Origin: Hyaloscypha bicolor E
Lineage: Eukaryota > Ascomycota > Leotiomycetes > Helotiales > Hyaloscyphaceae
NCBI RefSeq assembly: GCF_002865645.1
Contig: NW_020194518.1
Span: 1,921,463 to 1,985,462 of the forward strand
Reading direction: 5' to 3'
Length of the DNA: 64,000 nt
The notes under the pieces are model-generated. The model was not told where the DNA came from. It saw only the letters and a program-made list of their open reading frames with translations, and made no database searches. This document shows positions 10,631-23,307 of this stretch, piece after piece. The position numbers and the translations under genes were made by a program. Position 1 is the stretch's first letter; every line of letters starts with the position of its first letter.

Positions 10631-11721
10631 ATGTTCAGGTAACACTTCCTCACTTTGCACTTGCTAATTGGGAATTACATATAGATCTATCGTAATGGCA
10701 AATTCACTTGCTGTACGTGTAGCACCGGTCGTTGCTGACGTGGTTGGGTGGACGAGTCTTGGTTGCATTCTCGACAATGTTGCTCCAAATCGACTTCTTC
10801 CAACGAGCAGTTTCACATCGAATGCCTTAACGCCAGGCGAATGTGGATCATTTTGCGCTGGATATAAGTACTTTGGCTTGGAGCATAGTGAGTATGCGCC
10901 TTCCGTGTAACTGGACCCGCCTAACTCTATCAGGCACTACCTGTTATTGCGCGAACTCACTTAATATCGCGCCTTGCAACCCTCCAGGCTGGCCTTCTTA
11001 TTGTGGTGGCCAGCTTGCCTATCCTATGGAATGCACTTCCCCCTGTAGCGGCGGTTCCTCGTATCAATGCGGAAACGCTCTTGTGCTCAACCTCTACGCC
11101 TTCACTGGAAGTCCGATTCCTCTCGTCGGAAGAGCAGAACTTCCGTCTTCCTCATCAGCTAACTCGGTAGCCTTGACGTCCAATACAGGCTCTGCCACTC
11201 CTACATCGAGCACTGGAACACCAATGGTAACCACCTCCACTCCCTACCCGGGAACATCTTCCGCTTCCGCCTCTTCCAACGACCACAGCACTTCAACAAT
11301 CTACGAAACTCAGTTTCTCACAATCACAAGCTGTGCTCCTACGATTACTCATTGTCCAGCGCGTAACACAAGCATGTCAATGGTTTCTAGACCCGTTGCT
11401 ATCGTGATATACTCAACAGAATGGATTACCATCAGCAGCTGTGCACCCCTGGTCACCAACTGTCCTTATAGTGTTTCCACTAGAATGGTTCCAGTTACTA
11501 CAGTCACTTTGCATGGGAATCCACCTTCTCCTACTCCGAAGGGAAGCACCATGATGCCAACGGCTATACCTACACCTGGCAACGGAGGTGTAGTACCTAG
11601 CAATGGAACGACTCCAGGTAATATTCCCATAATAATTGTCTCGGGAGCTACAGGGAATGGCTTGATTTGGAGCTCGTTTGTTGCCGTGGGTTTTGTGTTC
11701 GTTGGGATGTTTTGGGCTTGA
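10631..11721 (+). CDS. WSC-domain cell-surface protein, probable GPI or membrane anchor
   Basis: Three exons (10631-10638, 10685-10887, 10934-11721; 332 residues, whole codons) with consensus introns: GTAACA...TTGCTAATTG...TAG and GTGAGT...CAG. The 8-nt first exon gives MFR and leads into a hydrophobic N-terminus (about residues 1-24). Next comes a WSC carbohydrate-binding domain: GWTSLGC, a segment ending ECGSFCAGYKYFGLEHS, TTCYCANS, and CTSPCSGG...QCG. Residues about 140-300 are Ser/Thr/Pro-rich and hold two related cysteine units, ITSCAPTITHCP and ISSCAPLVTNCP. The last 30 residues are hydrophobic (SSFVAVGFVFVGMFWA), as in GPI signals or a membrane anchor. WSC proteins act as wall-stress sensors or bind wall glucans. 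There is no long cytosolic tail, so an anchored wall protein is likelier than a Wsc1-type signalling sensor. Confidence 0.82.
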
Positions 11722-14700
11722 AGGAATATTGGATGAATATATTTTCCTTGCGCTGGGTTGGAGGAGATCTGGTTCCTCTACCAGATGATACGTGCTTTTA
11801 CAATCAAATTGCCTTGTTTTGGGCCACATAGATAGTCTTGGTTATCTCGTAGTTGTTTAATTAGTAAAATTTTCTCTCGGATGTCTTAAATTGACTGAAA
11901 GTTGGGTGATGCTATTTGCTTCGTTTATAAAAAGTCTGAGGGGCCTCGTATCACGTTATAAATTCCAACACTACAACGCTGTGACAATAACCTATCTGAC
12001 CAATCAACAGAATATTGCGATTGTTCAGTTTTATTGATATCCTTGGATCGAGGTCACGTGTGACCACGCCCCCTCTGTACTCGAACTGCACCTCTAATTT
12101 TCCGTCTTCACCAACTAATAGCACCACCTCAGCAACACCACGACCACACCAACCTGTCGTTTGTAGAGACCGACATGGCAATAGATCATTGTATCCGCCC
12201 GGCCCGTGACGATGTGTTCCGTGGCGCGCTCGTGGCCGGCCAGGTCAGCTGGGATTGCGAGCAAGGCAAACCATTGCAAACCGAGGACCCGACCCCCCTC
12301 AGCAGCGAAATTCAATGTCGTTGAGAATTACCGAACGACCATTTTACATCCTGGGAAGCAGTTTTATATATCAATTCACAGCATATTGCCTTCGGTTACG
12401 TCCCAATCCACCCCTGTCACACTTCTTTCGTGGTTCAACCTACCCCCAGCAAACTTCAAGCATTGTGATGGGAAATCACCATTGCAAGTAGGGAATGTTA
12501 CTGGAGTGGGAGCTGAGATGGTAGTTCCCTGGAAAAGTCAACTTGTTATCCAGTACGACCGGGAAGCAATGACCTCGACCGCCAGCGCAAGTTGCCTCGC
12601 TTTGAACAAGACTCACATGGCGTACCGCAAATTCAAGTCCTCGATTTTAATAACGTTGAAGCCGTGGGTCCCATTATGAACCTCGTAATACCAACACACT
12701 CTGGGCCGGTCAGGGAGAGGCTCTCCTACCAAGATTGTCCTCAGAATCGACCATGTTCCACTGTCATGACGGCGTCTATATATAGGACGACTTGTGTCGA
12801 ATCGTTTTCCGCGACCCAAAACCCCGGCCAACCTTCCTTCCTGGAGCAATAACGTGAGTTCTCTTCACTTATCTCCTATGATTCTAGACCTGATTCACGG
12901 TTCGCTCAACTTTCACATTATCACCTTTTTTCCTGGCCCTAATGTTGCTAGTACCCTCGAGAGCATCATAATCTAACTTCACGGTGCCATAGCGATATTC
13001 CTGGGTCTTAGTCACTGCTTTAATTTTCAAGACGAATATTTTTATCGAAAGGTGCGTGACACCGGATACGAGGCGATAGAAGAGGACTACGTGACTAGAA
13101 GTACGTAGAAAGCGCTATTTACCTCGACCCGGACCGGGAGAGGAGCACTTTCAATAGCACGCGTTGAAATAGATCCCAGATATTTTGACTCGAAGGCGAA
13201 ACACGACTCAGTACATGATCGACACTCTTATTTCATGCGACAAAATGAGGGCATACGAATTGACTTCTGCCCACCCACTAGCTTTCCGGGCAACGATTTG
13301 CTGCGGCCTAAATCCTCGACCCTATTTCTGTGGTGCTAAATTGCACCTTTAGGGATATTCGACAAGGCTTAATCGGCGATCCAGCAATGGGAGAAATCTT
13401 CAAAAAAAAAAAAAAAGCTAGTCGAGACTCATGCCTTCGTGCAGACTTTATTCCAAGAATTGAGTTCAAAGAGGTGAATCGCTGGGTTTGGGACCGAATG
13501 GGCAGCAACATAGTTGGAACCGATATGTTGAGGGTGTAAAGACGGGACGTGTAACAAAAATCGATGTCATCAACGGTGACATTGTCGGGGCGGGAAAAAG
13601 AGTGTAGCTTCTCGTGCAAGGCGCATGAGTGTATGGTGGAACTCGTCAAGGGGGAGGCAGAGGTCGAAGCCAACGAACGTCAAGATCTCTTTAAATAAGG
13701 GAGGGCAAGAGCATATGAAGCTAACGCTGGATTTCAGGATGGTCTACGTCCCAGATCGGCGCAGATAGGGACAGGAAGGTGCAAGGACCGAGGACAGATC
13801 AAGAGGGAGAGGAAAGAGCAATCACAAAGAGAGATGTTGGACTAGCAGCCAATGCCAGACAATTTCGCAGCCCCTCAAATTTCGAATGATTCAGTCGTTG
13901 ATGAATCAGAGGAACCCTAACGGGGGAGTCGTCTAGAAAATAGCTGGGGATGAAGGGGTACTTTGAAGCCCGCCGTCAAGATCGGACGGGCACGAATTGT
14001 TTCTTTTGAAAGTGTGCAAGATCATCTCTAGATCCTGCTATTCCGATATCATAAGGCCAGTCTCCTGTGATTGGGGAGACGTGAAGGTCCGTTGAGTGAG
14101 CACCTCACTCCAGGCAAACACGCGGCCAAGTATTTGTATATTCGAGTACGCGGATGGATATTCGCGGTTGTGACATGACCAGCTTGCATCAATGTTTTGA
14201 TAGCTTCAGGGAGTGGAGATTCTTAATGATCAGCCACTCCCTCTGCGTGAAGAATGATTTATGTTGCATGGCACTGGGCCCCCCCAGTCCCCTGTACTTG
14301 CCCATGTCACGTGTTCAGGGTCTTAGCTCCTGGGCATGTTTCACCCCTTTCTACTGTAAGCTCCTCCGGAGCACCCAATTTATGCTCCTCAGAGAGCGCA
14401 TTTTGCACTGCGTTAATTTATTCTCAGCGAGATGAGATTTTCTTCATCACAATACGGGATTGGCAGCCTGTCTTGGGAATTATTGGCAATCCGACGTCAA
14501 AACGTGCTCTATTGCTTGACCGATAAAACTGAGGAGGGAAATGAAGGGGAGTCGAGAATTCGAGGCAGAAGTCCCTGTCCGACCTCAGCCCCCTCGGAAG
14601 GCGCAGCAGCGCTAATGCAGCCTTGCATTCGCCACACTCCAGCTGCGATCTGCAGCCTTTCACCTCGTTCTTCCTTCTTGATCAATGTTTTGGGGATTTT

Positions 14701-15055
14701 TCATTCTGGCCTTCAGCAATCTATCGCAGCTTGCCACCTATTCGATCGACCGTTAATCCGCTGCGCTGAAGTGTTGACTCTTGCATCTCGCGGGCCGAAG
14801 AAGGGGAGGGTTGTGGTACGAGCCGGCCTGCCTTGTTCGGGGGCTTTTAAAGATATCCAAGAGCATGACAGAGGAGACATTGAAGTGTGATATACTCAGT
14901 CGTGTCTTTGTTTCAATTCTGACAGGTGTGCTGATTGCGGATCTATAGCCGGAACCTAAAGCCGCGGCTTTCTCCCCCCTTTTGAACGATAATCTTCTCG
15001 AGACCCTCCATGTACGCTCGAAATTAGGCCTCTCCAACTCAGAGCGGGTGAAAAT
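11722..15055. other. 3.3-kb gene-poor stretch
   Basis: Several open frames of 60-157 codons exist (for example 12212-12679 plus) but none shows a family motif, codon-consistent exon chain or convincing start. A run of 15 A lies at 13402-13416. 14090-15055 is the likely promoter and leader region for the C2H2 gene. Nothing else was recognised. Confidence 0.4.
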
Positions 15056-18000
15056 ATGTCCCACAACGGGGAATCGTCTGCATCAAAGATCTCGAACGGA
15101 GCATTGTATACCCCGGTCTCTCCCACAATCTCTCCAGCTTCTGGACCCGTACCTCGAGATCCGATTTTGTATCCAATTTCGAATCCGCGTTCTTCCTCAG
15201 AAGAGCCTCTAATTAGAGATGGCGATACTCACCGAGTCGTTGATGACCATATAGCAGCTCGGGGATCTAGAGGGCTTGGGAGGATCTCCCCACCGCGACA
15301 GAGTCAATGTGAGCTTGCACTTGAGTTCAAGTCGCAGTTTGGAAATCAAAGCGGTACAAAACGAAGATTATCAGAGAGCGATAATCACCAAGCCGAAAGT
15401 GCATCGAATACTTCTTTCGTCATCGAGCCTCCTCAGGCCAGCGCCCGTCGTCACATATCGAAGCCCGAATTAGTCCCGAAACCTCTTCTCAAAGATTCGC
15501 TGGCGCGCAGCCAAAGACACGTTCACTACGATATGCAGATCACTCTCCAGTCAAGAGAATGAAAGAAGATCCAGTGGATGAGGAAGATGATGAGGTGGAT
15601 GATCAAGGGGATATGACCATAGCTGACGAAGAGCCGATCGTGCCCAACTATGAGGGATTCAAAGCTCACATCCGGCGACTCAATCCAGGCATGGATTCTC
15701 AGTACAATTGGTTAGTCTCCAGGATCGCTCACCAACAGGAAATAAGATATAAAAATCTACTCGATATGAGAGTCAAGCACTCTCAAGCGATCGTAAGGAG
15801 AGAATGTGCCGCTGGCCCGCTTTGCCTCGCCTTAGGAGGATCCACAACCCTTCTTGATATGAACGGCAGGCTACTGGTGGACAAAAGCAAGGCTGGTGAG
15901 CAAGAATCATCACGGGCCGTCAGCGACTTCTCAGATGACGATTCCAATCCCGGGGAAGGCGCTCTTACAGATAGGACATTCCCGCAAGGAGTGCCGATGC
16001 CACCAACCCGAAATCTTCCAGCAGAATTCGAATGCCAGCTGTGCTTCAAGGCAAAAAAGTTTCAAAAACCTACAGATTGGACAAAGCATGTGCATGAGGA
16101 TGTAGCGCCATTTACTTGTACTTATGAGAGGTGCAAGGAGCCTAAGTCCTTTAAGAGAAAGGCAGATTGGGTGCGTCACGAGAATGAACGCCACCGGCAC
16201 CTGGAGTGGTGGATATGCCAGATTGAGGACTGTCGGCATCCGTGCTATCGGAAAGATAACTTCCTGCAGCACATTGTCAGAGAGCACAAGTTACCAGAGG
16301 TATGATTCAAGCTTCTTTAAAGTTCATCATTAACGCTAACAGACTGCTAGCCGACACAAAAAACGAAGGCCGCCATTAAGAATGCTCGCCTTACAGAACC
16401 CGCATGGATCATGTTGGAGAAATGCCACCACGAAACCTTAAATCGACCAGAGGATGAACCATGTAAATTTTGTGGCAAGTCCTTTCCAACTTGGAAAAAG
16501 CTCACTGTACATCTCGCCAAGCATATGGAGCATATCAGTTTGCCTATTCTTCGCCTCGTCGAAGCTACAAATGTTGATGCAAGAACAATCATCAGTCCAG
16601 TTGAGCAGAATCTTTCTCCCGTCACGCCGATTGCCAATATGGAGGGATTAAAATCACCCAACCCTTTCAGTATGAATAGCATTTCTCCACACCTCCCCAT
16701 GGAATATCCACAACAGCAGCGTTATTTCAATAGTGAATTCAATTCTCGCAACCTGGCCCCGACGAGCTACCCCACGCACAACTCGATGGATTCCAATATG
16801 TCGGGCATGCAGCAGCCTGCGTGCGACTTTCCTGACCTTGCCGGGACAGGTATTCGACCCCGGTTTGACTCTTTTTTACAACCGACAATGTCACCGAATT
16901 TCAACTCGATACCCCCAGCATTACAAAACTCTTCAGTGTACTCAGTGTCACAACATTTCGGCTCTACCTTGACTTTGCCGACTTATCACAGCTATTCTAC
17001 TCCGTCAAGAGAGGCATATGACCCCTTTGGTGTCCGTTCTGACCAGAGCTTTGAGAACTTAAAGATTCATGAAACCAATTATCTGCGTGGGCCACCACTG
17101 GTTTGGTGGAAGTGTTGCACGCAACATTGTGGGCGCAAAATCATTGCGGCATTCATTTGTCCAGACTGTCGTCATCTCAAATGCAAGTTATGTGAAGGCA
17201 ATATGCCATCAAGGCCTGAGTTCGAGGGAGTCGCAGATCAGCAAGCCAGCCATGAATGGGACGTTCAATCGCTCGCCTCTGTGAACACTTTTCATGATAG
17301 TGCACTTGGGTCGAGCCTACCGTCAAACACCTCTGGATCAATAACGCAAGGACTACCAAAGACTGCCCAGGACGAAATTGTTCTTATTCTTTTCTCCGAC
17401 CAAACATTTCGTTCTCTCCTAGAGAGCGCCGCCTCTATGATCAGTAAGCCTCGTTTTACCCGGAATATCAGAAGGCTTCTTCTTCCATTCCAGCGGGAGC
17501 TTCAGAACGCGGCTTCAGACCACCGAGAGAAGGATGCTGTAAGAATCATAGAAAAGCATTCACAATGGCTCGTGAGCAGGTTGTTTGACATGTCGGACCC
17601 CGAGAATAAGTCAAATACCCGCAACTTGGCAACACATTTGAACCAACGTATTGACAAACTACCTACGCTTGAGCGTTATCTCGCCTCCACAGTGTCCTCC
17701 ACCGTACCCTCAACCATGCCTGGATTAAACCACGCGAAAGCACCCAAAGCACCCCAACCCTCGCGGGAGTCTGTCAACCATAGAAACGGCGATGAAGTCA
17801 GGAATAACCGTTCACCGTCACTACCACCAAACTCTTCGGACGAAAGCGAATCCGGGGAGTCGGAAACTGACATGGAAAACTACATTGACTATTCCAACTT
17901 CCCCAATCTCGAACACATTAAAAAATTTATTATTGGAGGAATGGCTTTCGAAAATCTCAAACAGAACACATTTCAATTTCTCAACCCTCAGAAGCCCCCG

Positions 18001-20616
18001 ATACCGAGCCCCAAGATATCCCCAAATATCCCTTCTGAGGAATCATTTGAAGGATCCGGATCCACTGAAAGGACCGAAGTTACTATACCAGATCTAGAGC
18101 TTGAAGAGGATAGTGATGACATGGCAAGTGTTGCTTCTGATGACCCAGCCTTGACTACTGCATCGGATGGCCGTATTCTCCATCCAAGAGAGTACTTCGA
18201 CAAGCTTGAAGTATTAGAAAAGGAAATTTTCGACGATTCCTCCTTCTTGTTTCCCGAAATAGCCTCCGCAGCGGGCAGTACCCAAGAAAAGGACGACCTT
18301 TTGTCTTCTTACTTTTCGTTTCATTTTCAGACGAGAATTGAGAACAACGAAGTAGTAAGAGTAATCAAGACCTCGAAATCGGCTAGACTTCTCAGTTTGC
18401 TAGAGTGTTACAACATCATTGGACGAACGGGCAGGAGTTTGGCTAGGCTTCGAACTGCCGGTTATCTCTTCGAAACCCTCACATTCCTGGTCGTGGAACG
18501 AGATCCTTTCAGGCGGAGAATCGCGAAGATGGTGAAAATCCCAGTTCGCCAAGTCCTCAACTTAGGTCTCACGTTTGAGCTCACCCTGAAAAGGGTACTT
18601 TCTGAACTATCAGCATTACAATTCGGGCAGGACAGTAAGGACATTGTTAATTCGATTGTCGAGAAACAGGATGGAAGCCACCGCCTGACCGCACAGTGTG
18701 GCGAGATGCTCAGCTCAATAGACCTGTCGCCCCACCCTCCTGTTCACGTTGGATCTCCGATCGTGTGGGACTGTGCTGTGCAGTCACTGCAGCTCGGCGT
18801 GCTTTCTTATGCAGGAGCTCATCTCCAACGATTTGACTTGCAATTGATAGGCTCAGAGATTCCGTCATTCCAACTCCCGACCAATATCGCCTACGAGGAC
18901 AGCACCCTTCGAGAAATATCCTCTAGACCTAACCGCACGGTTATTACGCTTCAACGTCGCCAGTTCCAATGTCTGGATAAACTTTTGAGGAGCTGCCGAC
19001 CTTGGGTCTTCCATCAAAATGCGTTCCGTGACGATAATGAACCTCTCCATCTGTCGACCAGTATTGAGTCTTTGACGGATCTATGGGGCCCTTCCTGGAA
19101 GATTATTGGTGAACATGGGTCTATCCAGCAATACGACATAGGGAATGGTTCTATCGTACCATGGTCGGAAAATGCCGAATATCACTCTATTTATTCAGCA
19201 ACCAATCCGTCCGAAGTCTACTGTCACTGGATCTCATCGAAAGATTGGAACGAGCAGCTTATCGAAGAAAACCAGAGTGGCCTGCCTCGAAAGTACTTTC
19301 TTGAATCTGATACTCTTCTGATCGGGGCGAATACTGAATTCGGGCTCAATATCAACCAGGACTGTACTTCAACCCCAGAGCGATTATCACGCATGAAAAC
19401 CCAGCTATTTGACCAGGGCGCACTGAGAATCCCCAGAACCTTCCGTGATAAACGGTACATCGATTCGCATGCCATACAAGTGAGCGGCACTGCTCTTGGT
19501 ATCATTTCGGGAACTGGTATAGTCACCTACAAACGTCGTGTTGGTCACACCATGAAAGATGCTCTGGTCGAGAGATGGCGGCACAATCTTCGGAGTCCAC
19601 TGGATCTGGAGGCCTTTAGCAGCGTCGAAGTATCCTTCTGCACACGAAATGCGAGGAGACGACGACTTATGCACTTGCTTGGTTCAGACACCATGCGCAA
19701 CTACCTGAATACCATCTCCTTCAATTGGGCATCTGAAGATTGCGAGCTCGCATATTTCAAAGCCCTACGCTGCCCCAAACTATTCAGGAGATTCTGGAAG
19801 GACCATAAAGACTGGCAAGAGAATGTAGGAAATGCTGTTTCTATCTGCTTGGATGCCTTAGAAGAGACGGGAATTGACGACGACAGTGGCGAATTGAGTG
19901 CCTTATGGGTCGAGTCTTTCGGCGAGCAAGGAGATTCTGATGGCGAATCAGATGGAGAGAACCATCAAGATGGCGAGGTTGCGTCGTCCCCTGGAGCCCT
20001 GGTATCACAAGAACCTACGGTTGCAAAAGAAACAGACCTAAGCTTCTGCGAGGAGCATATCGTTACTCTGTTCAGGTCTGAACACACATGGACTGGATTT
20101 CTGCAAGATTCAGAAGAGTCCTTGACGATGGCAATTGTTGGCATGACATGCCTCGATTTCCTGCACGAAAAAGGATACGGTCGACGATGTCCTGGCCAAC
20201 GAGCTCTTGCAAACGATGCATCGAAGTCCAAGGGTTTTGCAGTCCTCCAAACCTCTCTCAAGCTCAACGAATCAATGCTCAAGGACGAGAAGCTGAAGAA
20301 GGAACAGGTGGACAGTGGACGGAAGACCATTTGGGATGCGAAGGACCTCAAACGCGGAACTTCATTCTCGCTCGGCAATCATGGCACCCTGAAAGTGCTC
20401 ACAGCCTCCACAAGAACCTGTCCCGTGATTGCGGAGTGGAGCGCTATCAAGTCTGAGATTATGAAGGAAGTCAAAAACGTGGCAATCAACGAGAAGATGT
20501 TGGGGAGACCTGCTGAGCGCCATCATTGCGAGTATATACGAGGCTCGTGGGAGGCGAAGCCGCTACCTGTTTTGGTTATGTCGAAGTCGGCGAAGGTTAT
20601 TTTCTCTAACGGTTGA
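15056..20616 (+). CDS. giant C2H2 zinc-finger protein with long uncharacterised C-terminus
   Basis: ATG is at 15056. The N-terminal frame (Ser/Pro-rich, ISPASGPVPRDPI) changes frame between 15309 and 15436. Donor GTGAGC at 15309 (or GTACAA at 15354) with acceptor CCTCAG at 15436 restores frame. Exon 2 runs to 16299, a 51-bp GTATGA...TAG intron follows, and exon 3 is 16351-20616. The lengths sum to 1,794 codons. Residues about 283-372 hold degenerate C2H2 fingers (FECQLCF, CTYERCKEP...H...H, CQIEDCRHPCYRKDNFLQHI) and a classical finger lies at 410-431 (CKFCGKSF...HLAKH). A CCTQHCGRK...CPDCRHLKCKLC cysteine cluster lies near 620-650. The remaining roughly 1,100 residues are helical-looking with acidic linkers and no domain I recognise. 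A nuclear DNA-binding role is inferred from the fingers. The tail could be a separate ancestral protein fused in. Confidence 0.75.
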
Positions 20617-20829
20617 TATACAGTGCATTATGAGACGATTTATGATATATATTATTATACACTATTCTGCTGCATTTGTTACCGCATGGAAACGGAGAGG
20701 ATAATGTTAGATGTATTTGATTTTACATAGCAAGCACATTGATACCCAGTTTCAGACCGAATATCATCACTTATCAGAGAAATTTTATTGTGCTTGATCC
20801 GATGGAAATCGCGATGCAATTAATGAGAC

Positions 20830-21802
20830 CTAGGATCTAGTCCTTCTCTCAATCACCTCAATCACCTCATGGAGCGTGTGCACAAATTTCAAATCTGGGC
20901 CTTCTCCCTCCCTCCATCCTTTCCAATACACTCTAGCAGACTCTCTGTGCGCATCCTCCATGCCTCGAAAACTTCTCCTGGCTATCTCATCCCCCGAATA
21001 CCTTTTTAAACTACCTGGCCGCCCTCCAACCTCAGACCAACCTTTATTAACAAACCAAAACACGCATTCCATCCCCTCGAAAATCACCTTCTGCCTCCCA
21101 CTCATCTGGGCCGTAGCCGCATACTGAATAACCTCCCGCCTCACCCCCACAAACGCAATATAACTCATCTGCGTATGGATCCCAGCAATCTTGTCCTCTT
21201 TCCAAGTGCTGCTTGAGTGAGCCTGCCTCCAATACACTTCCCTCTTATACCCGTAATTAGGACCGTTGAATAGCCGCTGAACAAAATCACCGCGATCTGG
21301 ATCCCAGTGTAGGAACCTCTCTGCACCTTTCCTCCTCGCCTTTCCCTTACTACTGCCTCGCAAGGACAAAATCCTTCCCCTCTTCGATCACCCACTTGCG
21401 CCCGAAGCAGGCGTGCGGATCCAAATCGTCAGAATCTCGCTGCGAGATTTCAAACCAGGATTTACAGATTGAGAGACCGAGGTCTCGTGTTTCACGGTTT
21501 ATGTGGAAAAGGGAAGGGGATGAGGTGAGGATAGTGGGGGAGAGATGCGTGCCACCGAGGCAGATTGGCTCGGGGCTGTCGCCAGGGTGGGGAGGGAGGG
21601 AGCGGTGGATGCCGATGAAGCGGGGTGGGAGAGGGAAGTGATAGGATTTGCAGAATTTGAGGCGGAGCTCGCTGGGGAGGCGGAGCAATGGGTGGAATAT
21701 ACGAGGGGAGGTTGGTGGGGATTATGAGTGGGTTGTTATGAGGGAACTGGTTTGATAGTGGATCAGATGGAGACACAGCCCATCGATGCTGGAGTCGGCC
21801 AT
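20830..21802 (-). pseudogene. 2EXR-family protein gene, broken
   Basis: The 2EXR family (PF20150-like, fungal, unknown function) is recognised by its opening motif, here FHPLLRLPSELRLKF, followed by LPPRFIGIHR, the LFHINRETRDLGL segment, and RFLHWDPDRGDFVQRLF...YWRQ in the second half. ATG at 21802 is in frame with the motif, but an in-frame TAA occurs at codon 27 before it, and no GT-AG intron that removes it is evident. A second break is a frame change around 21350-21370, between KDFVLA and RFLHWDP. The C-terminal half (to 20830) is open and well preserved. A sequencing error or unusual intron could rescue either point, but two breaks favour a recent pseudogene. Confidence 0.55.
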
Positions 21803-22841
21803 TGTGAAGTGTCACTGGATTGAGTTTTGAAGTTGAAAGAAATGAAAAAGAAGGAGGCTTGATCGAAGTTCGAGTTGATGCATGAGGTGGGCCGTCGCGC
21901 AAGAAGTTGTGGCTTTGGTGGACGGCGATGTTCGGCCTCATGTCAACTATCTTCCCCTTACCAAATTCTGGACTTTCTCTTATTTCTGACTTTATATATA
22001 AACATGACGAGTTCCCCTTGATTCTTCTTCCATTCTCCAATTTTTGAATTTGAAATTTCAACCCCTTACTGTGTAATGTTGAAGTGTTGAGGTGGGTGTT
22101 TGTAGGGGGCGTTCATTTTAGCGAGCATAGCCCCTGACCTTGCTACTGGACCACCCCGCCTTCGCTAAATATGGAGCAGCAGGGTAATCGACATTCGACT
22201 TCCTAAGAATGGTCCTCAAGGAGAATTGCTATTAAACTGAACGTCGCACATCTTGAAAAGGGGAAAACGTGTCTACATATTAGAGGATATCAAGAAATGT
22301 ACTCTAAGGCGCTCACAGCGACCAATTACAAAAGGCTCCAAGTCAGCCAAGATGGAGAGCTGCGTGATTTGTTGAGAAGCGAAACCTTTACTCATAGCGC
22401 CCTCCCCAAGACTTTGGGCCATTGGTTTGCCACTTTGCAGCCAATGCCAGCCATCATTTGGCCGTGTGACCATTTATGCTGACTTTATTAGTCTGCCAAG
22501 AAAAGGGCTGCTTAAGAAAAGAGTGCCCTTTCAACTTTCTCCCTTATCGTTCAATACGGGAGAGATGTCGGTGGTTACAATGACGGTGCGAGGTGATCGA
22601 CTTTTTACTTTATCCCCAGATCTCCATTTCCTAGCGGTGGAGATCTCGTCCTGAATTATGATGCCACGCACCCACGGAGAAAGGAAATCGATCGATCCAG
22701 TGGCTTGCACTATTGCGGTTACACGGCAGGTTCCAGGGAGACCTCGCCAATGCCATTTCCTGAGCGTCGCCACAATCATTAGGTTTCAGGGCCCAAGTTC
22801 GTGTTCGTCCAGCAAGGTTGATGCCACACAAGGCGGAATTC
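21803..22841. other. intergenic with AGCGAGC-type short repeat
   Basis: No gene is recognised. At about 22117-22137 the sequence TTTAGCGAGCATAGCCCC matches a short dispersed repeat also found at 25065, 40600, 54536 and 61648. Confidence 0.4.
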
Positions 22842-22864
22842 GCGGGGGCTGGTCCCGCCCCCGC
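22842..22864. promoter_or_regulatory. GCGGGGGC palindrome, candidate CreA/Cre1 site
   Basis: GCGGGGGC is followed seven bases later by GCCCCCGC, a perfect inverted pair. GCGGGG fits the SYGGRG consensus of the carbon-catabolite repressor CreA/Cre1, which often binds paired sites in sugar-transporter and hydrolase promoters. Another CCCCGC lies near 22908. The pair is about 445 bp upstream of the ATG of the FucP-type sugar permease, so glucose repression of that gene is a reasonable inference. Confidence 0.5.
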
Positions 22865-23307
22865 AAATCGCAGCAAGTTCGCTCGATTGCTCGCTTGGCC
22901 GCTATTACCCCGCATATGCCACACTTTTGTTGTGCGAAGAAGCACCAATGGCCTGAGAGGTTTGCTCGGCTTTGCAGCTCCAGTCCCGGGGGAGCTGTAA
23001 ATCTTGGCAGGACATCTCAACATTTAGCTCACTTTCAAAACTGTGGGAAAGGGCCTGGACTGGTTGAGACCATCAGCCATGCCGTCACTCGTTTGTACAG
23101 CTTCTTGTCCATCATGGTGACCGGCGTGAGGAGGGGTCTTGGAACATGGGAAAGTTTTCGTGTGAGATAAGAACGCCTTTCCCCTCCCCTCCAGAAATAT
23201 TTCTGTACGGGCGTCTCTTCATAATCAACATTGATAGTCCCTCCACAGCCTTTCGAAATATCTGAACGACTTCTTACCAAGCAGACACCATACGCATCCA
23301 ATTCGCA

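Noticed and set aside
12212..12679. Open plus frame of about 155 codons
   Set aside because: No motif, poor start context and no coding-like neighbour exons; probably chance.
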